Positions 1 to 6,047 of a stretch of DNA of 7,543 nt are shown here, in pieces. The notes beneath the pieces are model-generated. The model did not search any database, was not told the DNA's origin, and saw nothing but the letters and a program-made list of their open reading frames with translations. The position numbers and the translations under genes are program-made. Each line of letters starts with the position of its first letter. Position 1 is the first letter of the stretch. The stretch spans positions 1-7,543 of the forward strand of contig JACIWF010000058.1 in NCBI GenBank assembly GCA_014361095.1, written 5' to 3'. Source of the stretch: Hadesarchaea archaeon (GTDB lineage Archaea; Hadarchaeota; Hadarchaeia; Hadarchaeales; Hadarchaeaceae).

Positions 1-423
1 CCAATTCTGGACCTCAGCGGCCAGTTCACCGAACGGCTGTGCGACCATTTGGGGGCCAAGACAATCTGGCAACTGAATGTTCTTCCCAGCTGCAGGGCGA
101 TGCTCGCGGCGATCGACCTCTACTGGGAGCTGGCCACGGACCTGGGCAGCTATCTGGCCCGCCACCAGAACAACGGCGTTGAATTTGAAACTTTGTTGGA
201 TGAAATTAAGAGGTTGAAACTGGATAGCTTCAGAACCAAAACATCACAGGTGTCTAAAGGTCAACTGCGTCAATCAGGCCCTGTAAGGTTAAATCTTGCT
301 TACATCGGGTTGGATATCACTGCAGTTATGCGTGAATATCTAGAACAACACATTGTTCAACCAGAAGTGGTGAAGAAACTCTACGAAAAATCACTGCTGC
401 TGATAGCCTGCCTTGAGGATTGA
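1..423 (+). CDS. Unrecognised protein, 5'-truncated by the window edge
   Basis: The frame is open from base 1 (it reads PILDLSGQFTERLCDHLGAK) to a TGA at 421-423, so about 140 C-terminal residues are visible and the true start lies outside. The TTG at 49 is internal to this open frame and is unlikely to be the real start. The visible part is mostly amphipathic helix with charged stretches, has no membrane segment, and shows no motif I can tie to a family; I make no functional call. Base composition is uneven. Bases 121-180 contain 39 G or C of 60, while 181-240 contain 20 of 60, and the A/T-rich state continues to the stop with a matching switch to A/T-ending codons. This could mean a domain of different origin, a recombined 3' end, or an assembly joint. 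Reality as a coding region is likely because the frame stays open throughout, but function is unknown. Confidence 0.6.
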   Translation, partial: PILDLSGQFTERLCDHLGAKTIWQLNVLPSCRAMLAAIDLYWELATDLGSYLARHQNNGVEFETLLDEIKRLKLDSFRTKTSQVSKGQLRQSGPVRLNLAYIGLDITAVMREYLEQHIVQPEVVKKLYEKSLLLIACLED

Positions 424-616
424 CCCCTTTCCAAATACCTGCTTTTCCCTATCGAAAACCTGAAGGACTCGCCTAGATCCTCAGACAAGCTGAGGCGGTG
501 GACATACTCGCCGTGATATCAAAACATGGCACAAGAAACCGGCCCAATCCGGCTGCAAAAGGTGCCTGCCTCTGAACCTATCTTAATGTTGCAGAAAATC
601 GGCGCATCCAAATTGG

Positions 617-626
617 TTTTATATAA
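617..626 (+). promoter_or_regulatory. TATA box of the rubredoxin-fusion gene
   Basis: The A/T block TTTTATATAA is a good match to the archaeal TATA consensus. It would place transcription start about 25 bases downstream, near 645-650, giving a leader of roughly 20 bases that still includes the GGAG at 654-657. No other strong TATA-like site is seen closer to the ATG. Confidence 0.55.
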
Positions 627-653
627 AAAAATAGAATGAATATACGAAGATTT

Positions 654-657
654 GGAG
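654..657 (+). promoter_or_regulatory. Ribosome binding site of the rubredoxin-fusion gene
   Basis: GGAG sits 10 bases before the ATG at 668 and supports that start codon. It is the only purine-rich site complementary to the 16S rRNA tail in the short leader. Confidence 0.5.
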
Positions 658-667
658 AATCGATAAA

Positions 668-1351
668 ATGGATTTGAAAACTCTTTACAAGGTTAGCTAC
701 GGCCTGTATGTGGTAAGTTCCAAGTATGGAGATAAACTGAACGGACAGATTGCCAACACTGTTTTTCAGACCACCTCCGATCCTCCGACGATATCCGTCT
801 GCTTGAACAAGAAAAACCTGACCCACGAGATCATCCAAAAAAGTAAGGTCTTCTCCGTTTCCATCCTGGCGAAAGACACCCCCCTAAAGTTCATAGGCGA
901 CTTCGGCTTCAAGACGGGGAGAGAAACGGACAAGTTCAAGGAAGTAAAGTACAAAACTGGCGTCACCGGTGTACCCGTCGTCTTAGAAAACGCCGTGGGT
1001 TATCTTGAGGCAGAGGTCATCAACAGCTTGGATGTGGGCACCCACACCATTTTCATCGGAAAGGTGGTGGAAGCCCAGACGATCAGCGATGCCGAACCGA
1101 TGACCTACGCCTACTACCATGAGATAAAACGGGGGACCTCTCCGCCAACGGCACCGACCTACATAAAGGAGGAAAAGCCCGCTAAACCAACACTCCCAAA
1201 ATACCGCTGCACCGTGTGCGGTTACATTTACGACCCTGAAAAGGGCGATCCCGACTCAGGCATTAAACCCGGAACCCCATTTGAGGAGCTGCCTGAAAAT
1301 TGGGTCTGCCCTATCTGCGGGGCCGACAAATCTGCCTTTGAAAGGATATAG
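668..1351 (+). CDS. hrb: High-molecular-weight rubredoxin: flavin reductase-like domain fused to rubredoxin
   Basis: The protein has 227 residues. Residues 1 to about 155 form a flavin reductase-like (flavoredoxin-type) FMN-binding barrel, recognisable from the start LYKVSYGLYVVSS, the segment TVFQTTSDPPTISVCLNKKN and the THTIFIGKVVEA strand near 125-136. A proline- and lysine-rich linker (about 158-178) leads to a complete rubredoxin domain with CxxCGY at 181-185 and CPxCG at 214-218. Its four iron ligands are therefore Cys181, 184, 214 and 217. Length and architecture match the bacterial and archaeal Hrb family. In the characterised members of that family, the flavin domain takes electrons from NAD(P)H and the rubredoxin passes them to a flavodiiron protein that reduces O2 or NO; that role here is inferred from the family. 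It is cytoplasmic, with no signal peptide. No flavodiiron partner is in the window. The gene has its own TATA box and ribosome binding site and converges on herA. The domain call is firm; the symbol rests on architecture. Confidence 0.93.
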   Translation: MDLKTLYKVSYGLYVVSSKYGDKLNGQIANTVFQTTSDPPTISVCLNKKNLTHEIIQKSKVFSVSILAKDTPLKFIGDFGFKTGRETDKFKEVKYKTGVTGVPVVLENAVGYLEAEVINSLDVGTHTIFIGKVVEAQTISDAEPMTYAYYHEIKRGTSPPTAPTYIKEEKPAKPTLPKYRCTVCGYIYDPEKGDPDSGIKPGTPFEELPENWVCPICGADKSAFERI

Positions 1352-1370
1352 ATCTCCAGCGGTTGAACCG

Positions 1371-1389
1371 GAGCAGCTAGTGCCTGCTT
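1371..1389. terminator. Weak hairpin between convergent genes
   Basis: AGCAG (1372-1376) and CTGCT (1384-1388) can pair around a 7-base loop, with one extra G-T pair outside. It lies in the 46-base gap where the rubredoxin gene and herA converge, where a two-way terminator would be expected. There is no T run on either side and the stem is short, so this is only a candidate. Confidence 0.18.
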
Positions 1390-1397
1390 GAAGACCA

Positions 1398-2951
1398 TCA
1401 CATGAAGGCCTTTGCATCCTCTTCTTCCCTTGAGTTCATTTTTTCAAATTTCATCAATGCCTCCTCCATGCTGAGCCCATGTGAGGAGAACTGCGAGCGC
1501 TTCTGTTTGACCCTGACAAAGATGGGGCAGTTCACTGCCTCGCCAACTATCAGCGCCTCGCCAACCGGCAACGTGGAAATCATCTCGGCAACTTCCTTGG
1601 TTATGGCCTCCGATGACTGCTTGATGTGTTCCAAGTCATAGGGGTTGGTTATGCGCAGTATCACGTTGGTGCCGGCCTGCGAAAGCACCGTTGTCGACAG
1701 CCTGACCGGGCGCTGGGAGATGAGCATGAGCGAGGCGTAGAACTTGCGCCCTTCCCGGGCAATCATCTCGAGCGCCGACCTTGAGATTGCCGCTTCCTTC
1801 GACTCCCCGGATGGGCAGAACTGCTGTGCCTCTTCCAAACAGAGCACAAATGGAGGCACCTGGTTCCGCTTCCTTGCCTGAAACAATCTCCGGGCGGCGT
1901 GGGCCACGATCATCTGCTTCCGGCGTAGGCTGGTTATCCCGCTCAAATCCAACACCAGCGCCCTTCCTGGCAACACCGCATGTTCCCAGTTGGGGTTGTC
2001 AGCATGATCAAATATTCCGAGAAATTGCAGGTCGTTGAGCCACCCGATCAAAGCCTGTTGAAGCTGCTTATTCAGTCCTTCCTCAACTTCAACTTTCGAA
2101 ATAACGTCCTCCAAACCAAATGGGCCCTTCCCGCTTCTCATCTCCGAACGCAGTTCCTCAAGCACCTTCTGAAGTTCTCGCAGCTGGACTCCCGAGATGT
2201 CGGGCAGGAACTCCTTGAACTGGTAAGCGCTCAGGTTCGGCACACCGATGCGAATATCATCTCCATTCACCACAACCACTTTATCAGAATAGGTGGTTTG
2301 GTTCGCCAGCCCGCCATATTCTCCATGGACATCGACAATTATCACGGCGGGGCGACCCTGCTCTGCTGAACGAGCCAGCAATTCTTCCACGACCACGGTG
2401 GCAAAGTTGCTCTTACCAGAACCGGACATGGCGAGTACTGCCACGTGTTTTCGCAGCAGCTTGGTGAGGTCAAGTCTCACCATCAAATCATGGTGCCGAA
2501 GTCTGCCGATCTCGACCCCGCCGTTCAACCTCAATCCCAGAAACTGCGCCAGTTTCTCATTTTCCACCGTCAAAACCCGTTGGCCCGGAGATGGTGGGAA
2601 GGTACATCTCTCCAAAACCTGTTCTTTAACAACTCCCAGCACCTGAGCCCTCGCCACCAGATATTCCCAGCGATCGGCAGGGAATATCGAGGTCAGCGGC
2701 TTGCCCCTCCTCTCATACTCCCTGACGGATTCCGCCCGCATAAAGTACCGGTTGGTCTTGACAAGGTTAATCACAAATGCCATCACCAAGCCCTCCTCGG
2801 TTTCAACCTTGACAAACTGTCCCTGGCGGACAGGGATACCGGACCCATCACAGGTGACGACAAAACTGAAGCTGCCCGGAGAAGGGGAATCTTCATCCAC
2901 TATTACCGTTCCAATTTCCAACCCCAACACCTCAAAAGGGCCTTCTCTCAC
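1398..2951 (-). CDS. herA: HerA-type hexameric DNA translocase/helicase ATPase
   Basis: The 517-residue product has the HerA layout. An N-terminal beta-barrel (HAS-barrel, about 8-100) precedes the RecA/FtsK-like ATPase. The P-loop is AMSGSGKSN at 174-182 (Lys180, Ser181), with Ala in place of the usual first Gly, a variant I recall in other HerA proteins. VIIVDVHGEY (203-212) is the HerA signature around the first acidic motif. CLEEAQQF (371-378) has the Glu pair expected for catalysis, and REGRKF plus ISQRP (399-415) match the sensor region. HerA is known to form a hexameric ring that moves on double-stranded DNA and works with NurA to resect ends for homologous recombination. It starts inside the end of nurA with a 20-base overlap, implying co-transcription and probably coupled translation. 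The start is uncertain: the GTG at 2951 has no clear ribosome binding site, and in-frame GTG at 2930 or TTG at 2921 would shorten the protein by 7 or 10 residues without touching the barrel. Confidence 0.95.
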   Translation of the reverse strand: MREGPFEVLGLEIGTVIVDEDSPSPGSFSFVVTCDGSGIPVRQGQFVKVETEEGLVMAFVINLVKTNRYFMRAESVREYERRGKPLTSIFPADRWEYLVARAQVLGVVKEQVLERCTFPPSPGQRVLTVENEKLAQFLGLRLNGGVEIGRLRHHDLMVRLDLTKLLRKHVAVLAMSGSGKSNFATVVVEELLARSAEQGRPAVIIVDVHGEYGGLANQTTYSDKVVVVNGDDIRIGVPNLSAYQFKEFLPDISGVQLRELQKVLEELRSEMRSGKGPFGLEDVISKVEVEEGLNKQLQQALIGWLNDLQFLGIFDHADNPNWEHAVLPGRALVLDLSGITSLRRKQMIVAHAARRLFQARKRNQVPPFVLCLEEAQQFCPSGESKEAAISRSALEMIAREGRKFYASLMLISQRPVRLSTTVLSQAGTNVILRITNPYDLEHIKQSSEAITKEVAEMISTLPVGEALIVGEAVNCPIFVRVKQKRSQFSSHGLSMEEALMKFEKMNSREEEDAKAFM

Positions 2952-4068
2952 GCCTTAAATCAGGGAAAAGGGCTGGCTCTAAACGGGCAGAAATGCTGTC
3001 CCTCACCAAACTAAGATCTTCCTCCGCCAACCTAGCACAGGCATCGGCTTCTACAATAACTGAAGGCAGCCCAAATCCCTCATGATGGGACGACAAAGCA
3101 TAGATCAGCGAGGCGACCCGATCGGCAGTTTCCGCAACATTTTCCGCACCACTCAAAAACTCCGCCCGAAGCGGCCTGTCGAAAGGAACTGTCCTAATGT
3201 AAAAACCATAGATTCTCGCACCCCAACCTCCTAAGTCGCTAAGTACATAGTTCGTTGATTTTTCCGCATAGGTGAAGGCCGAAGTGCGTTCGCCGACTCC
3301 AAGTACATGATTCAAAAGAGCCGTGTCCCTTGTTTTATCCAAGATCAACAGATCTTCTTTTCCCAAGTTAAACTTGCCAAAAAAATCCTTCTTCAGTATT
3401 TCGACAAATCGGGCACCGCGGCTGTCCTTAACGGCTCCGGCAAGGAGAATGCCGCCTTCCGCACAGTTCTGATAAAGTCCTATGTACGCCCGGATCAAAT
3501 TTCGGTAACACTCCAGCAAAAGCGAGCTTCTCGGAAAACGCTCAACATACTGAGGAACGATCGAGCCGTCGAGCAGTATTGCCTCGACGCCACCTCTCTC
3601 AGCAACTTGTGCGGCAATCTCGACCTCAGCCAGCTGGCGTTCCATCCCTGCCAGTACCTGAAATTCCCAGAAATCAAGCGGCTCGGCAACGTCTATCAGC
3701 TTCGGTGGCGGCATCTCGCTCGGCAAATACTCGGCCCCGCATAAAACGGCCCGGCGATAGTGAAATATCGCCGCCAATGCCCTAACCAAAATGAGATCAA
3801 ACCCATGCAACTGTTGATCAAGCAAGCCGCCATCAACGCCGCAAACTCTGACATCAAAAAGGGGATCCATCTCCACTTCCTTAATAATGGCTTTTTCAGC
3901 AATCCCATTCATCGCATTCAAGCCAATCTCCCTTAATCTGGCCAGTGCCTCGCTAACCCTTTTCCTCCTCGCCTCTTGGTCCATTATGCGCTCGATCATC
4001 TTTTTCAGGGCCAACTCAAGCGTTAAACTGTCGACAAAAACCCCTCCCGACTTTTCGAATGAAACCAT
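2932..4068 (-). CDS. nurA: NurA 5'-3' DNA nuclease
   Basis: With the ATG at 4068 the product has 378 residues. I prefer this start because GGAGGAG ends 4 bases before it; the longer frame, opening with GTG at 4089, would begin upstream of and translate through that ribosome binding site. NurA family landmarks appear in order: a helical N-terminus, the first acidic motif CGVDGG (76-81, Asp79), LLDGS (165-169, Asp167), KDSR (214-217), a YGFYIR strand (about 287-292), and the C-terminal LPSVIVEAD (334-342). These fit the RNase H-like Mn-dependent nuclease fold known for the family, with Asp79 and Asp167 as probable metal ligands. The nuclease works inside or against the HerA ring to produce 3' single-stranded tails. 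It is followed by herA with a 20-base overlap. Mre11 and Rad50, often encoded beside this pair in thermophilic archaea, are not in the window. Overall similarity in the middle of the protein is low, as usual for NurA, so the call rests on motifs plus context. Confidence 0.93.
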   Translation of the reverse strand: MVSFEKSGGVFVDSLTLELALKKMIERIMDQEARRKRVSEALARLREIGLNAMNGIAEKAIIKEVEMDPLFDVRVCGVDGGLLDQQLHGFDLILVRALAAIFHYRRAVLCGAEYLPSEMPPPKLIDVAEPLDFWEFQVLAGMERQLAEVEIAAQVAERGGVEAILLDGSIVPQYVERFPRSSLLLECYRNLIRAYIGLYQNCAEGGILLAGAVKDSRGARFVEILKKDFFGKFNLGKEDLLILDKTRDTALLNHVLGVGERTSAFTYAEKSTNYVLSDLGGWGARIYGFYIRTVPFDRPLRAEFLSGAENVAETADRVASLIYALSSHHEGFGLPSVIVEADACARLAEEDLSLVRDSISARLEPALFPDLRRERRPF

Positions 4069-4072
4069 AATA

Positions 4073-4079
4073 CTCCTCC
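4073..4079 (-). promoter_or_regulatory. Strong ribosome binding site that fixes the nurA start
   Basis: On the minus strand GGAGGAG is followed by TATT and then ATG GTT. This strong site selects the ATG at 4068 over the upstream in-frame GTG at 4089. Confidence 0.75.
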
Positions 4080-4130
4080 AAAGCGCCACCTGAATGCTGC
4101 CTTTTGAATCAACAGGACATCAACCGAGGT

Positions 4131-4138
4131 TTTTAAAG
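4131..4138 (-). promoter_or_regulatory. Candidate TATA box for nurA-herA
   Basis: On the minus strand CTTTAAAAACC lies about 65 bases before the nurA ATG, which would give a leader of about 40 bases. A second A/T run at 4171-4180 is a less suitable alternative. The 149-base gap after the thermonuclease-like gene leaves room for a separate promoter for the nurA-herA pair. The rest of the gap (4139-4217) shows no gene. Confidence 0.35.
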
Positions 4139-4217
4139 CAGATTTTGAGGACGGGTCGCCGAAAGTAATCTCTTAAAAACGGATCCTAAGCTTCGGTCGT
4201 TACCACGCGGCCGAGTG

Positions 4218-4670
4218 CTACTTTAGTTCATAAGGGTTGAACTCCGATGGTGGCATGTACAATATTTCAGCAAGTCCAGAACGAAGTAGCTCTACGTTGA
4301 GGTTTACCCAGATGTCGCCATCCTTTATATAAACCAGTGCCAGCACGCGTCCGTAGCGATCCCTCGGCTCTAAATCATCAACATTAAGTCCGATTTCGGA
4401 TCCCGGGGGACAAAGTTTATCAACAAATTCCTTGGCTTTCTCGGCCAGCTCCCTTTCAACTGGATCAATCGAACGCAACTCCGGTGCATCAACACCCACC
4501 AGCCTCACCTTCTCTCCACCTTCTATCTCTATTGTATCTCCATCGATCACTCGGGAGACCACCGCGACTCGCTCGATAACCGGTTGTCCTTGAAAATCTT
4601 GACTGTGGCTAAAGTTCTGGCCAATGAAAATTTCGGTCGCAAGTAAGAACAAAGAAATTATTAAAATCAA
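4218..4670 (-). CDS. Thermonuclease (SNase)-like protein with N-terminal signal or anchor
   Basis: The 150-residue product starts with a hydrophobic stretch (2-17) and then a short polar linker, consistent with secretion or membrane anchoring. Residues about 33-140 form a staphylococcal nuclease-type OB-fold domain: VIDGDTIEI (41-49), VRLVGVDAPE (55-64) and RDRYGRVLALV (103-113). By alignment in mind with the Staphylococcus enzyme, Asp45, Asp61 and Thr46 would hold Ca2+, and Arg56, Glu64 and Arg108 are the catalytic trio. All are present, so it should be an active nuclease cutting DNA or RNA outside the membrane. The start is unsettled. The TTG at 4670 follows AAGGTGG but leaves no positive charge before the hydrophobic stretch; the frame stays open upstream to a TAA at 4697-4695, adding LKRWI from a CTG at 4685, which would make a more typical signal peptide. 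The gene stands 64 bases after larC and 149 before nurA; its link to HerA-NurA is probably only positional. Confidence 0.85.
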   Translation of the reverse strand: MILIISLFLLATEIFIGQNFSHSQDFQGQPVIERVAVVSRVIDGDTIEIEGGEKVRLVGVDAPELRSIDPVERELAEKAKEFVDKLCPPGSEIGLNVDDLEPRDRYGRVLALVYIKDGDIWVNLNVELLRSGLAEILYMPPSEFNPYELK

Positions 4671-4673
4671 GAT

Positions 4674-4680
4674 CCACCTT
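4674..4680 (-). promoter_or_regulatory. Possible ribosome binding site for the thermonuclease-like gene
   Basis: On the minus strand AAGGTGG precedes the TTG at 4670 by 3 bases, which is close. A second purine run, GGGAGAG (4694-4688), lies before the in-frame CTG at 4685 and would serve the longer version of the protein. Confidence 0.35.
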
Positions 4681-4715
4681 TTCAGCGCTCTCCCTTAGGT
4701 TCTTTAGCGGGAACC

Positions 4716-4726
4716 CATAAAAAGGG
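4716..4726 (-). promoter_or_regulatory. T-rich stretch after larC: TATA box or terminator
   Basis: On the minus strand CCTTTTTATG lies between the larC stop and the thermonuclease-like start. It could be a TATA box placing transcription start near 4695, just ahead of the candidate ribosome binding sites. It could equally be an oligo-T signal ending larC transcripts. The sequence does not decide. Confidence 0.3.
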
Positions 4727-4734
4727 GAGAAATT

Positions 4735-5934
4735 TCACTTCAGCTTGCTCCGGGCGACTTCCTCAACTGCCCTGATAACCTCTCGAAGGGGAACTCCAGT
4801 GCGCTCAGCGATGGTCTTAGCATCCTCGTACTCTGCCCTCAAGTCGATGAGTTTGCTGCCTTCCCGCGAGACCTTTACCCGCGGCCTGAATTTTAAACCA
4901 GCGAGCTTGAAATCGATTTTTACTATCTCCCGCTCCAGAGTTAACCGATGAACAGAGGGCATCAAGCGGACACCCAGTGTACCCGTCTCCCGCATCAGAA
5001 CCCGGCTCAATCGCTCCGAGTCCTTGGGTCTCGTCAGCACTCTCAGCAAAAATCCAGGCCTACTTTTCTTCATGATAATCGGGACGGCGCTGGCATCTAA
5101 GGCGCCTTCATCCAGCAACTTTTCAATGGTGTGTCCTATGATCTCTCCCGAGATATTATCCACGTTGGTTTCGAGCAGGGCTATTTCCTGGGCTTCGGGA
5201 GTTTCCAACGATTCCCCAACGCACACCCGGGTGAAGTTTGGTGAGGGGAAATCTTTCTTGCCAGCACCGTAACCGACTGAGATGACACGCATGGGTGGGA
5301 AAATATTCACATAACGATTGGCCAAGGTGGTGACCAGAGCGGCACCGGTCGGAGTCGTCAGCTCATTACTGGTATCGATGCCCACGATCGGTTTTCCCTT
5401 GAGGATTTCTAGAACCGCGGGCGGCGGGATGGGTAAACTGCCGTGGGTGAACTTAGTGGTCCCCTTACCAACCGCGATTTCACTCGAGATGATTTCTCCA
5501 TCAAACAAACCAAGATCGTCAGCTGCTGTGCACGCCCCGACGATATCAGCGACGGCATCGGCGGCGCCAACCTCGTGAAGGTGGAGCTCATCCAACGGCC
5601 TGCCGTGAACCCTTGACTCCGCTTCGGCAAGTGTCCTCAGCGCTGCGAAGACCTTATCGCGGACTCTTTCCGGCAAAGTGATCTCCTTCAGCCTGCTCAC
5701 GATTTCCTGATAACTTCTGCCACCCTGATCCTCCGTATCAACCTCCACGCGCGTAGCCCTGATACCATTGACCTCCGTGCGCTTGATCCTTACCTTGACC
5801 GGACTGATGCAGCTCCCTGCAGAGACCATGGCCCGCTTCACTCTCTCGACTGAGGCTCCGGCATCAACGAGGGCGGCCGTGAGCATGTCGCCTGAGACGC
5901 CTGCAATGCTGCAATCTATGAAGGCCAGCCTCAT
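4735..5934 (-). CDS. larC: LarC nickel-insertion protein for the nickel-pincer cofactor
   Basis: The 399-residue product is a full-length LarC (formerly DUF111). It opens with FIDCSIAGVSGDMLTAAL (5-22), the family's N-terminal signature. It then shows ELHLHEVGAADAVADIVGA (116-134) with a histidine pair, GSLPIPPPAVLEILKG (165-180), ELTTPTGAALV (191-201), and the C-terminal domain block LLETNVDNISGEIIGH (253-268) followed by GALDASAVPIIMKKSRPG (277-294). LarC is known to use CTP to insert nickel into pyridinium-3,5-bisthiocarboxylic acid mononucleotide, the cofactor of lactate racemase LarA and relatives. In some lactobacilli the gene is split and read by frameshifting; here it is one continuous frame. 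I chose the ATG at 5934, giving MRLAFIDC, because GAGAGGTG ends 3 bases before it; the GTG at 5940 lies within that site. LarA, LarB and LarE are not in the window. It is divergent from the small-gene/cdc48 operon, and one of the two palindromic sites lies in its promoter region. Confidence 0.95.
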   Translation of the reverse strand: MRLAFIDCSIAGVSGDMLTAALVDAGASVERVKRAMVSAGSCISPVKVRIKRTEVNGIRATRVEVDTEDQGGRSYQEIVSRLKEITLPERVRDKVFAALRTLAEAESRVHGRPLDELHLHEVGAADAVADIVGACTAADDLGLFDGEIISSEIAVGKGTTKFTHGSLPIPPPAVLEILKGKPIVGIDTSNELTTPTGAALVTTLANRYVNIFPPMRVISVGYGAGKKDFPSPNFTRVCVGESLETPEAQEIALLETNVDNISGEIIGHTIEKLLDEGALDASAVPIIMKKSRPGFLLRVLTRPKDSERLSRVLMRETGTLGVRLMPSVHRLTLEREIVKIDFKLAGLKFRPRVKVSREGSKLIDLRAEYEDAKTIAERTGVPLREVIRAVEEVARSKLK

Positions 5935-5937
5935 TGT

Positions 5938-5945
5938 CACCTCTC
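5938..5945 (-). promoter_or_regulatory. Ribosome binding site of larC
   Basis: On the minus strand GAGAGGTG is followed by ACA and the ATG at 5934. It favours this ATG over the GTG at 5940, which is part of the site itself. Confidence 0.55.
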
Positions 5946-5980
5946 GAAAATATGTGCTCGATAATATTAGAAGCTGCGGA

Positions 5981-6000
5981 TTTGTTATAAATATAACAAA
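5981..6000. repeat. Perfect 20-base palindrome, copy 1 (probable operator)
   Basis: Arms TTTGTTATA and TATAACAAA, 9 bases each, surround a 2-base centre AA. The site lies in the divergent region, upstream of the plus-strand TATA box. On the minus strand it contains TTATATTTATAA about 55 bases before the larC ATG, so it may also overlap a larC TATA box. A near-identical copy follows 39 bases downstream, centre to centre. The perfect two-fold symmetry suggests a dimeric DNA-binding regulator; its identity is not visible here. Confidence 0.75.
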
Positions 6001-6002
6001 AG

Positions 6003-6011
6003 CTTTATATA
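6003..6011 (+). promoter_or_regulatory. TATA box of the small-gene/cdc48 operon
   Basis: CTTTATATA lies between the two palindromes. A start about 25 bases downstream falls near 6030-6036, inside the second palindrome, leaving a leader of about 12-18 bases before the ATG at 6048. Binding at the second palindrome would therefore cover the transcription start. Confidence 0.6.
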
Positions 6012-6019
6012 GGGGGTCA

Positions 6020-6039
6020 TTTGTTATAAATATAACAAG
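6020..6039. repeat. Palindrome, copy 2 (probable operator)
   Basis: This site matches copy 1 at 19 of 20 positions. The 8-base arms TTGTTATA and TATAACAA (6021-6028 and 6031-6038) pair perfectly around AA; only the outermost pair is broken (T at 6020, G at 6039). It covers the inferred transcription start and ends 8 bases before the ATG of the small gene. Confidence 0.75.
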
Positions 6040-6047
6040 TGAGCAAC

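Larger units (their letters stand above)
424..667. other. Intergenic region with small inverted repeats and the rubredoxin promoter
   Basis: These 244 bases lie between two plus-strand genes. I see no convincing gene. Short inverted repeats occur at 479-495 (CCTCAG, 5-base loop, CTGAGG) and 510-530 (GCCGTG, 9-base loop, CATGGC, with one G-T pair). Neither is followed by a T run, so neither is a clear terminator. The right end holds the TATA box and ribosome binding site of the next gene. Confidence 0.5.

Noticed and set aside
479..580. Possible C/D box guide RNA (GTGATAT with downstream CTGA)
   Set aside because: The C-box match is poor, the D-box CTGA is common by chance, and spacing and internal boxes do not fit.
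526..639. 37-codon plus-strand frame starting at the ATG at 526
   Set aside because: It has no ribosome binding site, runs through the TATA box of the rubredoxin gene and shows no protein-like pattern I recognise.
2445..3014. 189-codon plus-strand frame opposite herA and nurA
   Set aside because: It is antisense to two well-supported genes and its translation is low-complexity and unlike a folded protein.
4069..4089. Longer nurA start at GTG 4089
   Set aside because: The extra codons run through GGAGGAG, the ribosome binding site for the ATG at 4068.
5981..6039. The paired palindromes as a CRISPR fragment or attachment site
   Set aside because: Only two copies exist, with a 19-base spacer that is a recognisable TATA region; position in a divergent promoter favours operators.
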